Assembly (NCBI RefSeq): GCF_003265705.1
Contig: NW_020312848.1
Span: 58,199,478 to 58,263,477 of the forward strand
DNA: 64,000 nucleotides
Origin: Callorhinus ursinus
Lineage: Eukaryota; Chordata; Mammalia; Carnivora; Otariidae
Direction: 5' to 3'
The notes under the pieces were generated by a model. That model had not been told where the DNA came from, made no database searches, and was given only the letters and a program-made list of their open reading frames with translations. The translations under genes and the position numbers were made by a program. The stretch's first letter is position 1; every line of letters begins with the position of its first letter. Positions 57,505 through 64,000 of this stretch are shown here, in pieces.

Positions 57505-58960
57505 TCATTTTTTAAAAAATCAATCTTATCTAAGAGAGTTCTAGATTTACAGAAAAGTAGTGAAGATATATTCCAGAGAGTCCCATATACCCTGCACTCA
57601 GTTTCCTCTCTTGTGAGCATCTATTAAAAAAATAAACTGAGGCATGTTAAAAATTTTAAGAATTCATTTCAGCAAAAATCTATGAGAATCAAGGAACCCC
57701 AAACCAGAAGTGGTTAGAACTCTACCGACAGGAGCTGGGGACAGACTTTTATAGAGGAAAGACAGAAGCAAAGTAAGGAAATTACCGATTGGCTGTAACT
57801 TAAAGACAAGTTGAATGGTTGCAGATTGGTTATCCTTAGGGTTCAGTTTCGTGCCTTGAGGCGTTTTGGGTGTGGACTATGGTTCGTTTATATAAACCAC
57901 AAAGGCATCAGAGCTGTGTCAATCTAATGGTCTCCTTGTTTAATTAATTTAACACTTCCTACATTAGTATTGTATGTTTGCCACAACAAATCAACTGATA
58001 TCAGTAGATTATTAATTACAGTCCATACTTTATCCATATTTCCTTTTTTTTTTTTTTACCTAATGTCTTTTTCTTTTCCAAGATCCTATCCAGGACAGCA
58101 CATTACGGTTAGTCATCATGTCTCTGTAGATTCCTCTATATTGTGTTTCTAAGACTTTCTTTCACTTTGATGACCTTTATAGTTTTGAGGAGTCTGGGTC
58201 AGATATTTTGTGGACTATTCCTTAATTGGGGTTTTTCTGATGTTTATTTCATGGTTAGACTGGCATTACGGACTTGGGAAGGAAGGAAGACCACAGAGGG
58301 AAGGTTCCATTCTCTTCACATCATATCAAGTACACATGCTATCCAAATAATTTAGCACTGTTGTTGTTAAACTTAATCACCAGACTGAGGTGTAGTGTTC
58401 ATCAGGTTTTTCCGCTGGTAAGGTGATTCTTCCATATTGTATTCTTTGGAAGGAAGTCACTATGGGCAGATTACACATGAAGAATAGGAATTCTGCTCCA
58501 TCTCCTTAAGGGAGGAGTATCTACATAAATTATTTGGAATATTTCTGCAAAGGGTATTTGTTTCTCTCCCCATTCATTTACGTATTCAATCATTTATTTG
58601 TATCAATATGGGCTTACTGATATTTATTTTATACTTTGGGTTATAATCCACCATTATTTACTTTTTTTACTCAATTTTATTTTTCTAGCTTTGGCTGTTA
58701 GGGATTTTTTTTTTGGTGGGTTCCCATGTTTCTCAACCTAACTTCATAATTTTTTTTTTGTTTTTGAGCAATTCTTTACTTTTGGGAAGTAAAATTTACC
58801 TGGATTCTCCAGGATCATTTTTTATGCTCTCCGTTCATTTCCAGAGTTACTTAGGTCATCACCTTTTCAGCCTATACTCTCAGATGAGCCTATATGAAAT
58901 TTTTGTAGTACAGCTAGATTCATTGCCAAGTCTGCATTCCATACTGGGATCCCCCATCTC
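57505..58960 (-). mobile_element. Old L1, minus strand, split by an insert
   Basis: Left part 57505-57622 ('agatttacagaaaagtagtg', 'agtcccatataccctgcact') and right part from 57955 ('acattagtattgtatgtttg', 'agatcctatccaggacagca', 'tttggaaggaagtcactatg', 'gagtatctacataaattatt') read as one old L1 in reverse. No intact frame. Confidence 0.7.
57645..57954 (-). mobile_element. Probable solo LTR inserted in old L1
   Basis: The interval interrupts otherwise continuous L1 text. It starts TGTTAAA and ends TTTAACA, giving LTR-like inverted ends. On minus it has 'cagccaatcgg' (CCAAT type) followed about 45 bp on by 'ctataaaagtc' (TATA type), the usual LTR promoter order. No clear target duplication; the left edge could lie nearer 57623. 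Family not assigned, no viral genes present. Confidence 0.6.
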
Positions 58961-58974
58961 CTAGATGACTTTTA

Positions 58975-59405
58975 AAAATTTGCATACACTGTAATTCAAG
59001 TATGTGTGCTGTAAAGTCCTATGGAGTTTGACAAATGTACAGTGTCGAGTATCCATTATACAGTATCATACAAAAGAGTTTACCATCCAAAAAAAATAAA
59101 TAAATAAACAATCTGTGCTTCATTTATTTGACTTGCACAACATCCCATTGCCCTGGAAATCACTAATCTATTGACAGAGTTTTAGGTTTTGCTTTTTCTT
59201 GAAACTCATATAAATGGAATTATATAGCATGTAGCCTTTTCAGACTGGTTTTTTATTAATCACAACTAAGATTCAAAATAATAATTTTGTGTAGCTTCAT
59301 AGATAATTCTTTTCAAGTAATCTCTTGCCAATAACCTTTAAAACAGTCTAATAGTTGAGTTTTCCAACAATTTTTTTTTTACTGAGGTGTAACTGACATA
59401 TAAAT
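58975..59405 (-). mobile_element. Old L1 3' UTR fragment, minus strand
   Basis: 'gagtttgacaaatgtacagt', 'cattatacagtatcatacaa', 'atatagcatgtagccttttc' and 'tactgaggtgtaactgacat' match the complement of an ancient L1 3' UTR, rearranged. Confidence 0.65.
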
Positions 59406-59409
59406 AAAA

Positions 59410-60600
59410 TTATTTATTATGACAATGATGACTGAAATTGAATTACAAAGAACTAAAATAATAGTTTATTTCTCAAAATTCATGTCTCAAAAGTCTATTA
59501 AAAAACTAATATTTGTAAAAAACAAAACAAAACAAAAAACCCTAATTTTGTAAAAACTTACTGTTAAGATGAATTGCTTTGATATGAAAATAATCAAATA
59601 AAGCACAAAGGAAAAACATAAATTGTTCATGAGCCTGAAAATGACAAATGCTTTTCTTTGTTTCAGACTTAAAACCAATATCAAAATGCAGAAATGTAAA
59701 GATCTCAGGCTGAGTACTCTAAAATAGTTGGGAAATTAATTCATAGGAGTTGGGTGCCTCCACTGTAAGCTAATTTGAAACATTTTGCCTTTAGTTATTG
59801 TAGCAAGTGTGTGTAATACTGACCAAACCATTGAGTTTTTTGGCTAACAAAAATATGAGGAGCTAGAACTCTTTTTCTGACACTTTTCTGATTCATTGGA
59901 ACATCATTCAGATTACCTGTAGATATTAATTTAATAACCAGTGGCAAACCACATAATTGAATGAGAATCTTACAATAATATGGTAACTACATGATTCCCA
60001 GATGAGCATTTAGAGATGAAACACTCCCAAAAATAAATCCATCTTAGAGATGTAGAAATTGCTTGATAATGAACCTACAGAGCACTGAAGCACAAAAAAA
60101 TGACCCCAGTGGTAATAGTGATGGTGTGTTTAATCACTTCAGTTGAGTAGCTTTTAGATAGAGATAAACACACTGGGAAATATGTTTTAAAATGTACCAA
60201 GGAGGCATTTCAGTTTACTGAACATAGAACTTAATTTTATAGGATTTTTGAACTAATGTTTGCACAGATAAAATAAATAATTATGACTAGACTTCCCCCA
60301 GAACAGGATTCCCAAAGGAGCAACATTTATTGCTAGTAGATTTCAATTCCTTGTATTTTCAAAGCTATTATTTGCAACATTGCCTAACAAAGAAATTGTG
60401 GATACAGAGCCCCTCTCATACTCATTTTAATGTTGATGTTAAATATAATTAGCATAAAGGAACCATGATCAGTGTCTTGAAGTCTAAACTAAAACGCAAG
60501 AAATGAATTAATTTGGATTTAAACTTTCAGCTAGAGGGAAAATGTATTTCTAAAGAAGAACATTTTACATATTTAAATTAAACACTACTAGAAAAGTCAC
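59410..60600. other. AT-rich unique DNA, no gene seen
   Basis: Nothing recognised apart from an (A)4C run at 59519-59540. Confidence 0.5.
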
Positions 60601-60604
60601 AAGT

Positions 60605-60677
60605 GATTGTTTCATTGATATCCTTTATTAGTTTGAGAATATTTCTTTCTGATCCTGGTTTGCATAGAGATGTTCTG

Positions 60678-60709
<32 letters not shown>

Positions 60710-62260
60710 TTTATCATGGGTAGTGTTCACTTTGGGGAAGTACATTTTTCTGCAACTGTTCAGAAAATGTGGTTGGACTCATAAAGTTAATAAGGTCTAC
60801 AGTTGCATTTTAGGGAAGCTTTTTTTTTGGTTTAAACTTAATTGTATTGATATGAGTTTATTTAAATTCTCTATTCTGCCTGTGTCTGTTTTGATAAATT
60901 TTGTTTTTCAATGTTTTTTCCCATTTTAACTAAATTTCCAAATTTACTGACATAAAGTAGTTCCCATTATTTCCTTTTTATTCATTGAATATCTGTAGAT
61001 CTCTTGTGATAGATCTTCTTTCATACTTAATATTGGAAATTTGTAATTTTCAGTCCTTGTTTTCCTGATTTGTATTGAGAGGAGTTCATCAGTTTTACTT
61101 CTGTTTTCAAATAACTTGTTTTAGCTTCATTGATTTTCTTTATAGTTTGGTTGGTTTATTTATTTCATGTTTTTCATCCTTACCTTGTTTCTATTTTTCT
61201 ATTTACTTTTGGTTTAATTTGCTCTTCTTTTTATAGTTTCTTAATATGGAAGTTAAGATCATTGATTTTACACTTCTATTTTTTTTATTTTTTTTAAGAT
61301 GGGCATTTGAGGCTAGGGCAGCATTAAATAAATCCCACAAATTTTACGTTCTGCCTTTATTTAATTTACAATGTTTTCTAATTTTTCTTGCTATTTTAAA
61401 TATAAATCATATTATATTTATAAGTGAATTGCATGATTTCAAAATATACTGAGATTGGTTTTATTTCCCAATTTAATGCCATTGTGCTCAGAGATCATAC
61501 TCTGTATGGTTTTGATCCTTTGAAATTTATTGAGACTCATTTTATGACTCACTATAACATATGGGGTAAATATTTCATGGGTACATCTAAAGGCTTTGAA
61601 TACTACTGTTGTAGAGTATAGTATTCTATAAATATCAGTGAAGTAAGTTGGTTCACAGTGCTATTAAAATCTCATTTACTCATATATTTTTTTCTTCTTG
61701 TTCTATTAGTTATTGACAAGTGAGTGTTAAAATCTGCGAATATTAGCATGGATTTTCCTATTACTCTTACTCTTTATTAAGTGCATATATGTTTATGATT
61801 AGTATGTCTTCTTGATGAACTGTAATATAATGGCCTGCTTTATCCCTGGTAAGAGTCCTTACACTGCTGTCTACCTTGTCTGATATGAAAATACTTACAC
61901 TTACTATATTATGTGTAGTGTTTGCATATGAAATATATTTTCCAGACTTTTATATTTTTTAACTTAACATGTTTCACTTGCAGACACATTGTATATGCTT
62001 TATTATGCAGATAGATCATTTCTGTATTTTAATTATAGAATTTAACACATAGTTCATATAAATAATATATGGTAAGATTTAAGTCTACATCAAGGTATTT
62101 GCTTTCTATTTTTCTCACCTTTTTAACTTTTCATTCCTCTTCAGTTTTTTATTATTTCACTTTCTTCTTCCTGGCTTTTTGATATACCTTTTCTAGTCAT
62201 TTTTAGTGTTTGCTCTAGAAAATAAAATACACATCTTACTTTATGATAATCTTTTCACAT
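60605..62260 (-). mobile_element. Old L1 ORF2 fragment, minus strand
   Basis: 'ttccttttta' to 'attggaaatttgtaattttc', 'ttttagcttcattgattttc', 'gccattgtgctcagagatca' and 'tattgacaagtgagtgttaa' follow the complement of L1 ORF2. Contains a (TTTTG)n run (60674-60711). The 108-codon plus frame at 60603 is a chance frame inside it. Confidence 0.75.
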
Positions 62261-63850
62261 ATTATATTACACTTTAAGAACCTTATAGCAAAGAATAAAA
62301 TTTCATTTATCCCCCACATGCAATTTATGTTTATGCTTTTCTATCTTTCAATCTGTGTATATTATAAATCCCATAAATTCATACAATTTTTAAGTATTTA
62401 TTATTTTTAATTTTTTATTATTTTATATAGTTGATAATCTTTAAAATAATTTTAAAATGTGATTGCATATAAATTAAATATATATTTTTAATTTTAAAAA
62501 TGTTTACTTTATAGATAATCCTTATATTGCGTTTCATTTTTTCTTAGATTCCCAGTTCATGTAAGAAATTTATGTTTATAATATGACTTAATTCTATAAT
62601 AAGCCACGTTTTCTAAATTAAGGTGGTAATGTCAATATGCCACTCAAATCTTAAGTATCTCTTTTTCTAGTACAGAAATAACTTTGTTTAGTTAAAAAAA
62701 TCTTCATAAAGTGAAATAATGTGGGAATCTGGCTACATTCTTGGAGACTCACGAAGGTTTAAGTGTCTGAGAAGTGTGGGAAAACACACATGTCTATGAA
62801 TATGCCTTTTGTAGGTGATTTTGTGACTCTAGTTTGTATTTTTTCACTGGTCAGGAGGTTGGATTCCTGGACATAATGCAACCATAAGGAAAACATACAG
62901 GTGGTATGTGAGTATGGAGCTGAATGGGAGAGAGTATTAAATCTATCTGTTAAATGAAGGAAAAATATTATAATAAAACCTATTCTGTATTGAGAACATG
63001 GAAAATGAGGAGGTGGCAAAAGTTTGGTTCTTGATGCGGTTACAACAGAACAATCTCATATATGGGACCCCAACTAAGCTATATGTTTCTCATTGCTGTG
63101 TACAGCCTAGACTAGACAAGGTGATAGAGTCTATTATCGAGATAGGATACAGAGAAAATCTGCTAAACTGAAATTATGTTTATCAGCTCTCAAACATAAA
63201 GGGAAGAGGAAGCTGACTCAGATGAGAAATTGCCCCAAATGAAAGCCTTCACATGCAGAGTGCCTAAATCCTACCACAAAGTACTTCGAAGGTAGGCCAA
63301 TATGCTTTGGCATTCTCACCTGTGCAAAACAGACACTCTTTGAAGTTGAGAGTGGACAGACTTTTATGTATTAATTAGGAAGTGCTGGATATTCCATATC
63401 ACCTCCCTACCTTCACTCCATTGTGGTTTTCAGGAGTCTGACTTCCTTGATTTGTTTCAACTCAGCTATTTTGCCCTCTCACTCCTATTTGAGTAAAGTC
63501 TATGCTAGCAAAAGATCAGAATGAGAAGGGGAAGAAGTGGGGGTATTTATTTTCATCCTGTCCTCCCTGGGACCTCAGGTAGGTAGGTAGTGGTTCTGTG
63601 CCTTTACCTCAGACCATATCTCCTGTCCAAGAGTCTAATTCTATATCTACAATTTTGTCTAGATTCTTGTAACCATGCCCTCTCTTTGTCCTTGCAAAGA
63701 ACTTTTAAAACTTGAATTTGAACACTAAGTAACCTGTCATAAAATATACTTACATGGATGCTGAGGGAAACAAAGAGATAATTGAGAATTTTAGTCAAAA
63801 TATTAAAGGATTTTATTTTTATGAATTTTTTTAATTTCTATTTTCCTCTA
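62261..63850. other. Unique DNA, no gene seen
   Basis: 62330-62530 is almost pure A/T. No gene or named repeat recognised. Confidence 0.5.
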
Positions 63851-63861
63851 ATTGTGTAAGT

Positions 63862-64000
63862 TTTTTTCTTTTTTTAAATTTTTTTATTGTTATGTTAATC
63901 ACCATATATTACATCATTTGTTTTTGATGTAGTGTTCCATGATTCATTGTTTGTTCATAACACCCAGTGCTCCATGCAGAATGTGCCCTCTTTAATACTC
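63862..64000 (-). mobile_element. Carnivore L1 3' end, running off the window
   Basis: A T-rich start, then 'tgttaatcaccatatattac', 'gatgtagtgttccatgattc' and 'aacacccagtgctccatgca', which is the complement of a carnivore L1 3' UTR. Little divergence by eye. The rest of the element lies to the right of the window. Confidence 0.85.

Overview
This window looks like intergenic or deep intronic DNA of a carnivoran mammal. The main evidence is a set of about 12 tRNA-derived SINEs of the carnivore CAN-SINE type: a 'cctgggtggctcag' head, a TC-rich body, and a tail of 'aaataaataaa' followed by 'atctttt'. The body text (gctccctgctcagcagggag, then 'cctgcttctccctct') is the form I associate with non-canid caniforms (bears, pinnipeds, mustelids). 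L1 3' ends of carnivore type at 21037-21428 and at the right edge agree. The DNA is AT-rich, has no CpG island, and I find no intact protein-coding gene. Every open frame is short and is either repeat-derived, pseudogene-derived or compatible with chance.

Layout. 1-9.6 kb is a nested L1 nest: an old L1 ORF2 (about 4860-7140) is split by a younger L1 3' end, a CAN-SINE and a solo LTR. The younger L1 contains a second copy of a 305-bp segment from 1.35 kb upstream. A second old L1 (7280-9620) carries a 35-bp U2 snRNA insert with target-site duplications. 10.5-11 kb holds a complete Tigger-like DNA transposon. 12-15 kb has an inverted SINE pair and then AT-rich unique DNA. 15.4-16.3 kb is a processed NUDT5 pseudogene. 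18.7-23.4 kb is L1 and SINE material with a 40-bp near-perfect palindrome. 24-33 kb has scattered SINEs, a hAT-Charlie element, MIR and L2. 36.1-36.5 kb is a 5'-truncated beta-tubulin processed pseudogene. 38-52 kb is mostly unique or old L2/MIR with a local 165-bp tandem duplication at 41 kb. 52-55.3 kb is SINE/MLT1-rich. 57.5-62.3 kb is old L1 on the minus strand, with a probable LTR inserted. The window closes inside another L1 3' end.

Nothing here behaves as an operon or multi-gene system. The notable content is retrotransposition and DNA-repair archaeology: two tailless retro-insertions (U2, tRNA-only), a dispersed duplication inside an L1, and a fold-back palindrome. I did not find evidence for a new biological system. 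Family names come from recognising consensus text by eye; boundaries of old repeats are approximate.
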